Of a stretch of 64,000 bases of DNA, positions 9,221-17,039 are shown piece by piece (within the stretch, counting starts at the first letter, position 1; the number at the start of each line of letters is the position of its first letter). Under the pieces are notes generated by a model that was not told the origin of the DNA, made no database searches, and worked only from the letters and a program-made list of their open reading frames with translations. The DNA comes from CAUYXS01 sp965248495. GTDB taxonomy: Bacteria; Chloroflexota; Dehalococcoidia; Lucifugimonadales; Australimonadaceae. The stretch spans positions 186,001-250,000 of the forward strand of contig CBDFJL010000003.1 of the NCBI GenBank assembly GCA_965248495.1, in the 5' to 3' direction. The position numbers and the translations under genes were made by a program.

Positions 9221-10246
9221 ATGGGAGAGATTCTTGGCCTGGGAGTGACCCACGGGCCGTTCGTCATCAACCCCGAGGAAACGATGGCGAACATCATGCA
9301 GCGCCGGCTCAGGGCACCGAGCCTGCCACTCGAGATGAAAGACCGCGCCAACTGGCCGGTCGAGCTCCGCGAGGAGTATGGCAATGACGAGGGGCTGTCA
9401 GCCGCCCGCGTCCACCGTACGCGGCTCGTCGACGGCTTCCGTGCCGCACGCAAAACGCTCGACGAGTTCAACCCGGACCTCGTCCTCATATGGGGCGACG
9501 ACCAGCGCGAGAACTTCCTCGAGGATATCGTCCCCGCGTTCTGCGTCTACGCCCAGGAGGAGTTCCTCAGCCATCCCTTCCGCTCGACCCCGGTGTCGAA
9601 CAACATCTGGGGTAACGACGAGACCTCCGAGCTGCGGGTACCCGGCGCCAAGAAGGCCGCCAAGGAGTTGGCCGAGGCGCTCCTGGGCGACGGGTTCGAC
9701 ATCGCCTATGCGTACAAGCAGCTTCACCACGAGATGGCGCACGCCTTCTGGCGGACCGTCGTCCACCTCGACTACGACCGCACCGGGTTCGCCTACCCCA
9801 TCATCCCGGTCCACGTGAACTGCTATGGCCGCCGCTTCTCCGGTGGCGGCAGCGGCGACGAGGTAGAGTTCGACCCGCCCAGCCCGACCCCCGCGCGATG
9901 CTTCGAGTTGGGGGCGTCTGTCGCACGCTTCTTCAAGGACAGCCCATACCGGGTTGCCCTGATCGGCTCGTCCAGCTGGTCGCACGGGTTCCTGACCGAA
10001 AAGAACCACTTCCTCTGGCCCGACGTCCCTTCGGACCGGGAACGGTTCGCGGAGTTGAGCCGAGGCGACTACGAGGCTTGGAGGCGCATCCCGCTGAGCC
10101 AGATCGAAGATGCGGGCCAGCACGAGATGCTCAATTGGATGTGCCTGGCAGGCGCCGCGGCCGAGCTGGACCTCAAACCCAAGCACCTCGACTTCGTCGA
10201 GACGTGGGTATTCAACTCCTGCAAGGTGTTCGCCGTCCTGGCGTAG
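9221..10246 (+). CDS. LigB-type (class III) extradiol ring-cleavage dioxygenase-like protein
   Basis: A 341-residue protein starting ATG 9221, with AGGGGAGG upstream. It opens with GEILGLGVTHGPF, carrying the conserved N-terminal His of the LigB fold. PDLVLIWGDDQRENFLED matches the strand-turn that places a metal ligand, LHHEMAHAFWRTV carries further histidines, and IIPVHVNCYG plus SSSWSHGFLTEKNHF match the later catalytic region. Family members cut catechol-type rings with Fe(II), like the catalytic subunit of protocatechuate 4,5-dioxygenase. The preceding MFS gene could import the substrate. No LigA-type small subunit is next to it. Confidence 0.82.
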   Translation: MGEILGLGVTHGPFVINPEETMANIMQRRLRAPSLPLEMKDRANWPVELREEYGNDEGLSAARVHRTRLVDGFRAARKTLDEFNPDLVLIWGDDQRENFLEDIVPAFCVYAQEEFLSHPFRSTPVSNNIWGNDETSELRVPGAKKAAKELAEALLGDGFDIAYAYKQLHHEMAHAFWRTVVHLDYDRTGFAYPIIPVHVNCYGRRFSGGGSGDEVEFDPPSPTPARCFELGASVARFFKDSPYRVALIGSSSWSHGFLTEKNHFLWPDVPSDRERFAELSRGDYEAWRRIPLSQIEDAGQHEMLNWMCLAGAAAELDLKPKHLDFVETWVFNSCKVFAVLA

Positions 10247-10733
10247 CCAACGCGGGATATCCCTCGCGAGGCGCGGGCAATTAGCGCTGAGCTAGCCTGC
10301 GGCGACCTCGCCGCCGGTGGCGCCTTCCTTGCCGAAGGTACCAATCGGGGCCACCACCTGGCGCTCGTCGATACCCGCGCCTTCTTTGTCATGGTCGTAA
10401 TCGAACGCCGCGCGCGGCCGCATGCTAGCTGGCCGAGTGCGCGGCGTGAGCACTTTGTCGTACGTGTGTAACGGCAACAGCTGCCGCAGCCCATTTGCCG
10501 CCGAATACGCGGCACAATCCCAGGGAACGAAGCCTTGCACGTCGTGTCGACGGGACGTGGAGTTCCTCAGCGACGCGCTACAAAATTCGCGCCGCTAAAG
10601 CCATGGAGCAGCCGGTAGGTTGACCGCGCGCAGGAGCCACAACAGCCCGTCGCACACGTACCCCGCAACACTAAGTGCGGGCCGTTTCGGGTGGCTGAAC
10701 CGCGGCGTCGGCCGGCGTACGGGGAGCGAAGGC
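10247..10733. other. 487-bp region without a confident gene
   Basis: On the minus strand 10292-10540 there is an open stretch of 82 codons containing NGLRQLLPLHTYDKVLTPRT and DYDHDKEGAGIDERQVVAPI, which looks like real protein sequence but has no good start and matches no family I can name. It may be the 3' remnant of a lost gene. The rest (10541-10733) shows nothing beyond the tail of the convergent MFS gene. Confidence 0.4.
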
Positions 10734-12230
10734 TCAGGCGCCGCTGCGGTCGGCGGGCTCAGCGCCGCTGCCGGCTTGCTGCCGGTCTGTTGGCCAGCGG
10801 TGGAGTCGGGACGACGTGAGGATAGTGCCCGCAGCGGCGATCGTGAGCACCGCCGTCAGCACGTGAAGTCTCCCCGGGTCGGTGAGCCCGCCGCCGCCGA
10901 TGAGCCCCGCCAGTACTGTCGTCCCCACGATGCCTCCGACGTATCGCAGAGTCGAGTACACGCCCGCCGCCGACCCTGCTAGACGAGCCGGAAGCGACTC
11001 CATGGACGCCGTCTCGTTGGGCGAGTTCAGGAAGACGGAGCCGAGGCCCCACGCGCACATCGTGAGGATCAGATACCACCAGGGTGTCGAGGCGCCCAAC
11101 GCGTTCGTCATCAGCATCGCGAAGGTGAATGTAGCTGCGCCGACCATGGCCACAGGTCGCCGGCCGAAGCGGTCCGAGAGGAGGCCCACCAGCGGGGCCA
11201 GGCCAACACTGAACAACGCGAGAACGCCCAACAGCAGGCCCGCGGCGCGCTCTGAGCTGCCAAGCATGTCCTGTACGTACAGCGGTAGGTACACGAGCCC
11301 GGTGAACGTGCAGACCGACATCAGCACCACGCCTATCGCTCCCACCCGGTAGGCACGCCCTCGTGCGAATATCTCGGCCTGCACCAAGGGACTCTCCGAG
11401 CGTCGCTGCCACCATGCGAATGCCGCACCGAAGGCGAGGACGCCGGCGCCGAACGCCGCCGCTCCCGCGAAGCGGCCGTCGTCCTCCCGCCCCAGCCAGC
11501 CCCCCGCAAGCATCATCGACGCCAGTGCACCGAAGATGAGCAGTGGGCTGAGGATGTCGAGCCCACCTCGGACACGCTCTGGACGAGCCGCGGGCATGCC
11601 CCGCAGCGCCAGCACCAATACGATGGCGACGAGGGGGAAGCTGATAGCGAAGATGGACCTCCAGCCGAACGCCACGATCAGAACGCCGCTGAGGACCGGC
11701 CCCACGCCAACTCCACTGCCGATGGATGCCGCAACCAGACCAAAGCTGCGCCCCCGGCTCGCTGGTGGACCGTGCGCACGGAGCATGGCGATGGCGTTAG
11801 GCACGATGAGACCTCCCGCGACGGCCTGGTTGATGCGGAAGAACAGCAGCAGCTCGAAGTTAGGCGCAGTCATCGCTAGGGCCGAGGCGGCCAACGTTTG
11901 CGCCAACCCCACGAAGAAGACACGGCGCCGGCCGAACAGATCGCCGAGGCGCCCGCCGACAGGTTGCATCGCCGCGCTGGCGATGAGGTAGCCGCTCACC
12001 AGCCACGTGACCGTCGCCGTGCTGATGCCGAAGTCGTCCCGGATGGGGACAAGCGCGACGAAGAGCACGACCGAATTCATTGGAGGCAGGGCCGAGCCGA
12101 GCGCGGAGGCGGCCACGAGCGCGGCCGGGCGCTCCGACTCCGCCAGTAGAGTTTTCGACTCAGAGCGCACGGCGCGCAGTATATGGGGCTGCGTCTCGCC
12201 GAATGGGGCCACGGGTGCCCCTTCTACCAA
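10734..12230 (-). CDS. DHA2-type (14-helix) MFS drug exporter
   Basis: A 498-residue protein. The N-terminal half carries VTWLVSGYLIASAAMQPVGG (helix 2) followed by RLGDLFGRRRVFFVGL, the MFS motif A loop, and GVGVGPVLSGVLIVAFGWRS, matching antiporter motif C (G-x-x-x-G-P-x-x-G-G). Helix count fits the EmrB/QacA family of proton-driven exporters. There is no MFP (EmrA) partner, so it would act alone in the inner membrane. The substrate is unknown. Its promoter side faces a decayed MFS remnant (12255-12535), so an older transporter gene once lay here. Confidence 0.9.
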   Translation of the reverse strand: MVEGAPVAPFGETQPHILRAVRSESKTLLAESERPAALVAASALGSALPPMNSVVLFVALVPIRDDFGISTATVTWLVSGYLIASAAMQPVGGRLGDLFGRRRVFFVGLAQTLAASALAMTAPNFELLLFFRINQAVAGGLIVPNAIAMLRAHGPPASRGRSFGLVAASIGSGVGVGPVLSGVLIVAFGWRSIFAISFPLVAIVLVLALRGMPAARPERVRGGLDILSPLLIFGALASMMLAGGWLGREDDGRFAGAAAFGAGVLAFGAAFAWWQRRSESPLVQAEIFARGRAYRVGAIGVVLMSVCTFTGLVYLPLYVQDMLGSSERAAGLLLGVLALFSVGLAPLVGLLSDRFGRRPVAMVGAATFTFAMLMTNALGASTPWWYLILTMCAWGLGSVFLNSPNETASMESLPARLAGSAAGVYSTLRYVGGIVGTTVLAGLIGGGGLTDPGRLHVLTAVLTIAAAGTILTSSRLHRWPTDRQQAGSGAEPADRSGA

Positions 12231-12254
12231 TCAGCTCGTGATCGTAGTGCAGCA

Positions 12255-12535
12255 CAGGTTTGCCGGACGATGGCGCCCTACATCAAGTGGCGGGAGCGGC
12301 CCGCTCCGCCTGTTCGACCGCACGCCCCGGGTGTCCGTCGCGAATACGGCAACTAAGAGCGCCGCTATCCCAATCCAGATGGCTAGCCCGAGGAATGCGG
12401 ACCCAACCCCAACCGCGCCACGGCAAACCTATTCCCAAGGGCCCCACCAGGGTTCCAGTGCTGGCAACCAGAGACCAGACGCCCAAGAAGGCCCCCCGTC
12501 GTTCGGGTGGCCGACTCAGACAACCATGCGTTGAT
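12255..12535 (-). pseudogene. Decayed MFS-transporter 3' remnant
   Basis: On the minus strand two out-of-phase segments look like consecutive MFS helices: ERRGAFLGVWSLVASTGTLV then, after a shift, VGSAFLGLAIWIGIAALLVA followed by VFATDTRG. No start and no N-terminal half remain. It ends just before a stop near 12255. Both pieces are hydrophobic in the way transport helices are, so I read this as a dying transporter gene and not as chance. Confidence 0.5.
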
Positions 12536-12560
12536 GTTGCGCGATGTGGACAGCAAGGCG

Positions 12561-12652
12561 AATTTCGGAGTGGTACGGCTGGTCCGCGTACCATCCGGAC
12601 ACAGTCTCTACGAAGCGAGCTCGTACGCCGTTGACGCTGGGCGGCGTGAGGA
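12561..12652 (+). repeat. Duplicated 3' end of the DUF3179 gene
   Basis: This stretch matches 19404-19494 at high identity, starting ATTTCGGAGTGGTACGGCTG and continuing past the DUF3179 stop codon into GCCGTTGACGCT. In the parent locus it encodes SEWYGWSAYHPDTDLYEVGS. Here it is cut off from any DUF3179 gene and is followed, as in the parent, by a recombinase remnant. Gene end plus remnant were therefore copied together or exchanged as one piece. Confidence 0.8.
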
Positions 12653-12684
12653 GTGAGTCCAGCTTGAGAGCCGCGGTGCGATCG

Positions 12685-12858
12685 TGAGGTCGTGCCCCAT
12701 TGGGCGCCGCGAGCGTATCCCACGCGCATCGGTTCGTTCCTTGAGGACGTGCAGGCGCTCGACGTGCGCCGGGGGCCAAGGCTCTGCTCCAGACGATCTT
12801 GCAAGCGGCCGTTGTGCACCGCGACGGGCGCATCGAGCTCGAGTTCGGGACCAGCTAG
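12685..12858 (+). pseudogene. Serine-recombinase 3'-end remnant 2 (frameshifted)
   Basis: RIGSFLEDVQALDVRR, then a one-base insertion in a G-rich tract, then AKALLQTILQAAVVHRDGRI and ELEFGTS stop. It is preceded by the DUF3179 fragment. The segment 12859-12993 that follows shows no gene. Confidence 0.85.
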
Positions 12859-12993
12859 TTGCGGGGGTTATAGGAACTCGCAACTCTCGATCAGACGACG
12901 ACGATGATGAGAAGAGCGAAGGCCGCAAGTACGACGCCAAGGGAAACAGCCCCTCGGACGGCTAGTGTCGTGCGCATAGTCTGACTACTCACG

Positions 12994-14109
12994 TTAGTAC
13001 GCTTTCACCCGCGCCTTGGCGTTCTGTGCCAACGGATCGGCTAGGCCGGGAAAGAGTTTGGCTGGAGTGTTGTGTAGGATATCGAGCTTGTCCTGTTCAG
13101 AGAGAAAACTCAGAGCAGGATCGCTTGCAAACATGGGTACCAAGTCGTCGGCCGTGTACTCGGTCCCGGGACGAATCTCCCGGCCTGAGCCAGGCGCCTC
13201 TGAACCAAACGCAAACTGCGAAACGCCTCGCTGCTTGATAGCCAATGCGATGAAGTCGAGGTCATAAGCCGACGTGTCATAGAACATATTGTTGGAGATG
13301 TCTTTTTGCGGGACTCGGAATGGAGCGCCGGGCCCAAGACGGTCGACAAAGCTGCCACAGTGACAATTGATGATTTTGAGGCCTGGAAAGCGCTCGAACT
13401 GGTCGTTGAGCCTCAGAGTGGCGTGGGCGAAGGACTGCTGGGGGATGAAACTGAACTCGAAATAGCGGCCGACATTCATGGTGCGATAGCGCGGGTCAGG
13501 GATATCGACCCCGTGGATGATGATGGGAATGTCTAGTTCCTGGCACCTCTCGTACAGCGGGTACCAGTACGGCATGTTCATTGGCGGTGTGTCACCTTTG
13601 CCCGTCGGGTCGGGTGCGACGTAAACAGCAACGAAGGCGTACTCCGCCACGCAGCGCTCCAATTCTTCCAGGCAGTTGCTGGTGTCCTTGGCATTGGGCC
13701 GCTGGGGAATCCAGCAGGCCCCGACGAATCGCGAGGGCTCGGCCTGAACCGACTTGAATGCCAGATCGTTCTGGTAGCTGATCCAGCTGCTGAAGAGGAT
13801 GTCGTTCTCCATCCAGCCGTGGAACTCGAGCGGGTGCGGACTCAGTATCTGCGCGTCGATCTGGCGGTCCCCGATGTACTTGACGAGGGCCGCGGCCACC
13901 GCCTTGAAATCCTCGTCCTTGTTCCCTGGTTGGTCGGAGTGTTTGCCAGGAGCTAGGGGGCTTGGGATCGGTTTGGACGCGCCCACTCCTGGGATGCCAA
14001 AAAGGGTTTCCCAAAACGGTCGGCCGAGGCGAGGCGGCAGTGTTGGATCGACCATGGGCATGTCATGGACGTGGCTGTGGACGTCTAGAACCTGAAGACC
14101 TCCGTACAT
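12994..14109 (-). CDS. Amidohydrolase-2 family protein (ACMSD-like)
   Basis: A 371-residue TIM-barrel hydrolase. The N-terminus LQVLDVHSHVHDMPMVDP has the H-x-H metal motif; IIIHGVDIPD supplies the third His; FPGLKIINCHCGSFVDRLG carries the conserved late His; and FAFGSEAPGSG replaces the usual GSDxP motif (S-E in place of S-D). The family includes 2-amino-3-carboxymuconate-6-semialdehyde decarboxylase and gamma-resorcylate decarboxylase, which split carboxyl groups from ring-cleavage products or aromatic acids. It sits within the catabolic block but in its own orientation. The substrate is not determined. Confidence 0.88.
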   Translation of the reverse strand: MYGGLQVLDVHSHVHDMPMVDPTLPPRLGRPFWETLFGIPGVGASKPIPSPLAPGKHSDQPGNKDEDFKAVAAALVKYIGDRQIDAQILSPHPLEFHGWMENDILFSSWISYQNDLAFKSVQAEPSRFVGACWIPQRPNAKDTSNCLEELERCVAEYAFVAVYVAPDPTGKGDTPPMNMPYWYPLYERCQELDIPIIIHGVDIPDPRYRTMNVGRYFEFSFIPQQSFAHATLRLNDQFERFPGLKIINCHCGSFVDRLGPGAPFRVPQKDISNNMFYDTSAYDLDFIALAIKQRGVSQFAFGSEAPGSGREIRPGTEYTADDLVPMFASDPALSFLSEQDKLDILHNTPAKLFPGLADPLAQNAKARVKAY

Positions 14110-14305
14110 CAGAACCTCCTTGCTACCGGCTACACCGAGATCAGACAGCGACTACGGGCAGCCGCGAGACCGGTTGGCCTTCGACGGTTGGTACGGCCAC
14201 CCAGCGCCACGTACGTTATCTGAAACTGACGCTAGGATGTGTGGCAACGGTCCGAGATCAGAACCACACCGTAGCGCCACGCGGTCCTTCCTCGGCGTTC
14301 TCGCC

Positions 14306-14340
14306 GTAGAACGACTCCCGTCATCTCCTCGATGAACACG
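14306..14340 (+). repeat. tmRNA-3'-end-like site 1 (degenerate)
   Basis: GTAGAACGACTCCCGTCATC followed by TCCTCGATGAACACGAC aligns with the better copies at 16291, 31437 and 56679, whose consensus reads like a T-arm and acceptor end (TTCGACTCTCCCCCATCTCC then ACCA). It is followed, as in the 31.45 kb copy, by GAACACGAC and a hairpin. Confidence 0.5.
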
Positions 14341-14345
14341 ACTAC

Positions 14346-14375
14346 GGCCCTCGAACTATTATTCGAGGGCCCTTT
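14346..14375 (+). terminator. Hairpin terminator downstream of tmRNA-like site 1
   Basis: A perfect 10-bp stem GGCCCTCGAA / TTCGAGGGCC (14346-14355 with 14362-14371), loop CTATTA, then CTTTC. A diverged copy of the same hairpin follows the tmRNA-like site at 31.45 kb, so site and terminator moved or descended together. Confidence 0.7.
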
Positions 14376-14394
14376 CACGCAGGGAGGACTCCTC

Positions 14395-14547
14395 ATGGCA
14401 AGCGCCGCCAAACGTCTCCGCGATCCCATGGCCCACGATGAGACCGTCCAAATCCCATTCACCTACGATGGGTTCACCGCCCGCATTGCAGAGCAGGCAG
14501 GCTTTGACGCTGTCTACACGTCGAGGCACAACAGTTGCCGATGCTGA
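14395..14547 (+). pseudogene. 5' fragment of an isocitrate lyase/PEP mutase-family gene
   Basis: After GGGAGGA and ATG 14395 the frame reads ASAAKRLRDPMAHDETVQIP and TYDGFTARIAEQAGFDAVYT, the standard N-terminus of the 2-methylisocitrate lyase / oxaloacetate decarboxylase family. It then ends after 50 codons, before the catalytic loop (usually KKCGH). The next 100 bp (14525-14620) read in another frame QLPMLTAMGSIGGSTRLISL, which resembles an LLM-type protein fragment. This looks like two gene ends fused by a deletion. Confidence 0.6.
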
Positions 14548-14683
14548 CGGCGATGGGGTCGATCGGCGGCTCGACCCGCCTCATTTCGCTCCGAGTGCCT
14601 GAAGCACGGCTCGCGAGCCTCGCCACGTCGTAGACTGATCCGACCTTAGAGTAATCGGGACTCTCACCGGGAGCTAAAGTGAC

Positions 14684-15544
14684 ATGCTCGTCAGAGCGCT
14701 AGGCGACCTCATCGGCAGCGACAAGGAAATGACACTCGCGGACGGCGAGAAGCTTCTTCGGAGCGTGGGTGTCCTGACGCGAGAAGACGAATGCGGGTTC
14801 TCCATTTCGGATGTTCGGATCCAAGGCGGCTGGAGCTGGGACCTCCACTACAAGAGCCACGTGGGGATGAACTTCGTCGTTGCCGGACAGTTGGATGTCC
14901 AGGACCTCACGCACGACGCGAGTTGGACATTGGGTCCCGGCATGCTCTACGTCGTGGGCCCCCAGGACCGCCATCGCGTGACTACTCACGGCGACGCCCA
15001 CCTAGTTAGCCTTTTCAATCCCGCGCTGTCGGGGACGGAACGGCCCGATGTCGATGGGGCGCTCGCGCCTACAGGCGAGGTCCCACTGGCCTGGCAGGGC
15101 GAGATGGGACGAACGATGTTCGTCATGCGAGACGAGGACGCGGGCCACGCCTTGCTTCGCGGAGGTCCTTCCGCCCCGTGGCGGACCGCCACGTCTGGAA
15201 CGGTCAGGACCTCCCGCTTTCTGGGCCCCGACGAAGGGTGTGGCCTAACAATCTCTATGCCGCGCGGCACGGCGGATTCCATGCTCTGGTACAAGAACCA
15301 CGTCGAGGCCAACTATGTCCTCGAGGGCGAGGCCACTGTCGAGGACTTGGCGACCGGGCAAGAGTGGGGGCTGGGGCCTGGCTCTCTTTACGTCGTGGGC
15401 CCGCGTGACCACCACAGGCTGAAGGCGGCGAACGAGGTCTACTTCATGAGCGTCTTCAACCCGCCGTTGCGAGGCGACGAGGCCCGCGATGCCGACGGGG
15501 CCTACCCTGCCACTGGTGAGATTCCACTCGCGTGGAGAGCGTGA
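14684..15544 (+). CDS. Tandem ectoine-synthase-like cupin protein
   Basis: A 286-residue protein with two EctC-like cupin units. Unit 1 (1-145) starts MLVRALGDLIGSDKEM and unit 2 (150-286) starts after MGRTMFVMRDEDAG. Each unit has the same series: a W-x-L/W-Y-K-x-H-V motif (HYKSHVGMNFVV; WYKNHVEANYVLEGEATVED), then LYVVGP-x-D-x-H, then a V/L-x-x-FNP-x-L block and the ending PATGEIPLAW. These are hallmarks of ectoine synthase, which closes the ring of N-acetyl-diaminobutyrate, but ordinary EctC is about 130 residues and single. No ectA or ectB is near, so osmolyte synthesis is doubtful; a related sugar- or acid-binding cupin role is possible. The final GTGA merges with recombinase remnant 3. 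Confidence 0.8.
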   Translation: MLVRALGDLIGSDKEMTLADGEKLLRSVGVLTREDECGFSISDVRIQGGWSWDLHYKSHVGMNFVVAGQLDVQDLTHDASWTLGPGMLYVVGPQDRHRVTTHGDAHLVSLFNPALSGTERPDVDGALAPTGEVPLAWQGEMGRTMFVMRDEDAGHALLRGGPSAPWRTATSGTVRTSRFLGPDEGCGLTISMPRGTADSMLWYKNHVEANYVLEGEATVEDLATGQEWGLGPGSLYVVGPRDHHRLKAANEVYFMSVFNPPLRGDEARDADGAYPATGEIPLAWRA

Positions 15545-15823
15545 CCTGGCGCTGCTGAAGCGCGACGTGCTCGACGAGAACGAGTCCCGCAAAGCCAGCG
15601 AGGTGACGCGGGACGAACGCACAAGGCTCACAGGGCGTCAGACAGAGCGCACCGAGTGCTCGCGGCAGTACGAGCGACAGGAGGCCGTCGGCTCCCTGCC
15701 GACCCTGGCCGCGCTCGTTCCTCAAGGACGTCCAGGCGCTCGACGTGTGCGCTGCTCCAGACGATCATGACGGAGGCCCACGTCTATCGGGATGGCCGCA
15801 TCGAGCTGGCGTTCAGAGCGTAG
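15541..15823 (+). pseudogene. Serine-recombinase 3'-end remnant 3
   Basis: From the stop of the cupin gene the sequence reads LALLKRDVLDENESRKASEV, then TRDERTRLTGRQTE, QEAVGSLPT and, after frameshifts, SFLKDVQALDV and QTIMTEAHVYRDGRIELAF with its stop. It corresponds to roughly the last 95 codons of the intact recombinase, with at least two indels. The cupin stop codon overlaps its first bases, so insertion may have trimmed that gene. Confidence 0.85.
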
Positions 15824-15877
15824 TCCATCAGGTAGCCTTCGGCCATTCGAGCAGACTAGGCATTGGGAAGAAGGAGA

Positions 15878-16141
15878 ATGCTGGTGGGTTATTCCTCGAT
15901 CGTCTCAATCAAGTGCGACTACCCCTCTTGCGAGGCCGCAGATGAGGTCTTCGATGCAGCCGGGGCCGAGCATGCATACCTCCCGGCCGGCTGGGCACGG
16001 TTCGAGTTCCAGACGGACGTTGAACACGAAGACCACCACGACAGCGTCGGGCTGAACGCGCTCTTGTGCCCCGACCATGGAACGCAGCTAAAGGAACAAG
16101 TGTGGCCGGGACAGGAGCCCAATCCCCATCCGGCGCAGTGA
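15878..16141 (+). CDS. Small hypothetical protein with paired Cys motifs
   Basis: Eighty-seven residues from ATG 15878, with AAGGAGA close before it (spacing short; an in-frame TTG at 15863 is the alternative). It contains SIKCDYPSCEAADEVFD and later LNALLCPDHGTQLKE, so C-x4-C and C-x2-H could bind a metal as a small zinc ribbon. The middle is acidic and histidine-rich (DVEHEDHHDS). It is the only gene between recombinase remnants 3 and 4, so it is a one-gene block in the array. No family recognised. Confidence 0.55.
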   Translation: MLVGYSSIVSIKCDYPSCEAADEVFDAAGAEHAYLPAGWARFEFQTDVEHEDHHDSVGLNALLCPDHGTQLKEQVWPGQEPNPHPAQ

Positions 16142-16160
16142 AAGTGCGCGGTTGAATGGT

Positions 16161-16265
16161 GTGGAGACACTCGACGTCCGCCTCGCCCAAGTTTTGCTAC
16201 AGACGATCCTCTCGGCGGCACACACCTACCGCGACGGCCGCATCGAACTGGAGTTCAGAGCCTAG
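16161..16265 (+). pseudogene. Serine-recombinase 3'-end remnant 4
   Basis: VETLDVRLAQVLLQTILSAA then HTYRDGRIELEFRA and TAG. It is followed 26 bp later by a tmRNA-3'-end-like site. The intervening bases (CTAGCGGGGAAGCGGCCTAG onward) match those after remnant 13 at 56.65 kb, so remnant, spacer and site form one conserved unit. Confidence 0.88.
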
Positions 16266-16290
16266 CGGGGAAGCGGCCTAGCTAGGACCT

Positions 16291-16322
16291 GAGGTGGAGT
16301 TCGACTCTCCCCCATCTCCACC
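16291..16322 (+). repeat. tmRNA-3'-end-like site 2
   Basis: GAGGTGGAGTTCGACTCTCC followed by CCCATCTCCACC. The stem GGAG / CTCC around TTCGACT resembles a T-arm, and CATCTCCACC(A) resembles the acceptor 3' strand of tmRNA, which would pair with a GGGGATG 5' end. It lies just after recombinase remnant 4. Confidence 0.6.
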
Positions 16323-16383
16323 CTTTTGGAGCACCCGGAATCTCGGCTGACGCTGGGAGCGACGGGCGAACTCCGGTTTCGGA
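16321..16383 (+). repeat. 63-bp repeat shared with 45603-45665
   Basis: CCCTTTTGGAGCACCCGGAA, then TCGGCTGACGCTGGGAGCGA and GGGCGAACTCCGGTTTCGGA. The 45.6 kb copy reads CCTTTCGGAGCGCCCCGAAT, then GCTACGCTGGGAGCAGCAAG and CGAACTCC. Both are intergenic. The TTTCGGAGCG core also recurs near 32.74 and 43.66 kb. Function unknown. Confidence 0.6.
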
Positions 16384-16459
16384 GCGCCCACCCTGGAGGA
16401 TTCAGGTATGTTTCCTTGTAGCCCGGCCATATAGGCCTCAATCAGACGAGGAGATTGCC

Positions 16460-16756
16460 ATGCCCGCTTACGTGATAGGCAACGAGACCGTCACCGACCC
16501 CGAGACCTTCGGAAAGTACGCACAAGCTGCTGGGCCAATTGTTGCCGCCCACGGAGGAAAGCTCCTGGCTGCGGGTCCAGCTGAAGTCCTCGAAGGCAGC
16601 CCTGAACCCATGTCTGTGGTCATCGAGTTCGAGTCTGTCGAGAAGGCGACAGCCTGGTACAACTCCCCCGAATACCAGGCTGTAATCGGCCTACGGCATG
16701 CATCGTCTACCGGTTGGTTGGTGCTTGCGCCGGAGTTCGTACCGCCGCAGGCCTAA
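16460..16756 (+). CDS. DUF1330 family protein (dimeric alpha-beta barrel)
   Basis: Ninety-eight residues with GACGAGGAG upstream of ATG 16460. MPAYVIGNETVTDPETFGKY, the central GGKLLAAG, the strand VVIEFESVEKATAWYNSPEY and the following QAVIGLRHAS are the normal DUF1330 pattern, a YciI-like ferredoxin-fold protein of usual length. Function in the family is mostly unknown; small dimeric alpha-beta barrels often bind or isomerise small organic acids. It precedes the FAD monooxygenase on the same strand, with a gap of about 280 bp that shows no gene. Confidence 0.85.
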   Translation: MPAYVIGNETVTDPETFGKYAQAAGPIVAAHGGKLLAAGPAEVLEGSPEPMSVVIEFESVEKATAWYNSPEYQAVIGLRHASSTGWLVLAPEFVPPQA

Positions 16757-17039
16757 TGCTCATCCTGTGTTCATTGGGTTAACGGCTATCGGAACTCCAG
16801 TCTTTGGCGTCAGCACAGCCTCGAAAGCCGCCCTCGGCCTAATGCTCACAACTGTCCTCGCAGCGCGCGCGTCCACGTAGACCGCGTCCAGGACCGATCG
16901 CAGCAGTCGTCGGCGCTCGCCAACGTCGGCCTGGCCCAAAGCGAGGGCAGATCCTGCACCAAGCTCCCGGCCGCCGCCACGTCACGCGATGGCCGAGTCT
17001 ATACAATTCGCCCCGCTCGTCCAATGGAAGGCGGTCACC

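Noticed and set aside
14684..15544. Calling the cupin an ectoine synthase gene (ectC)
   Set aside because: It is a duplicated unit without ectA or ectB nearby, so the specific function and symbol are not supported.
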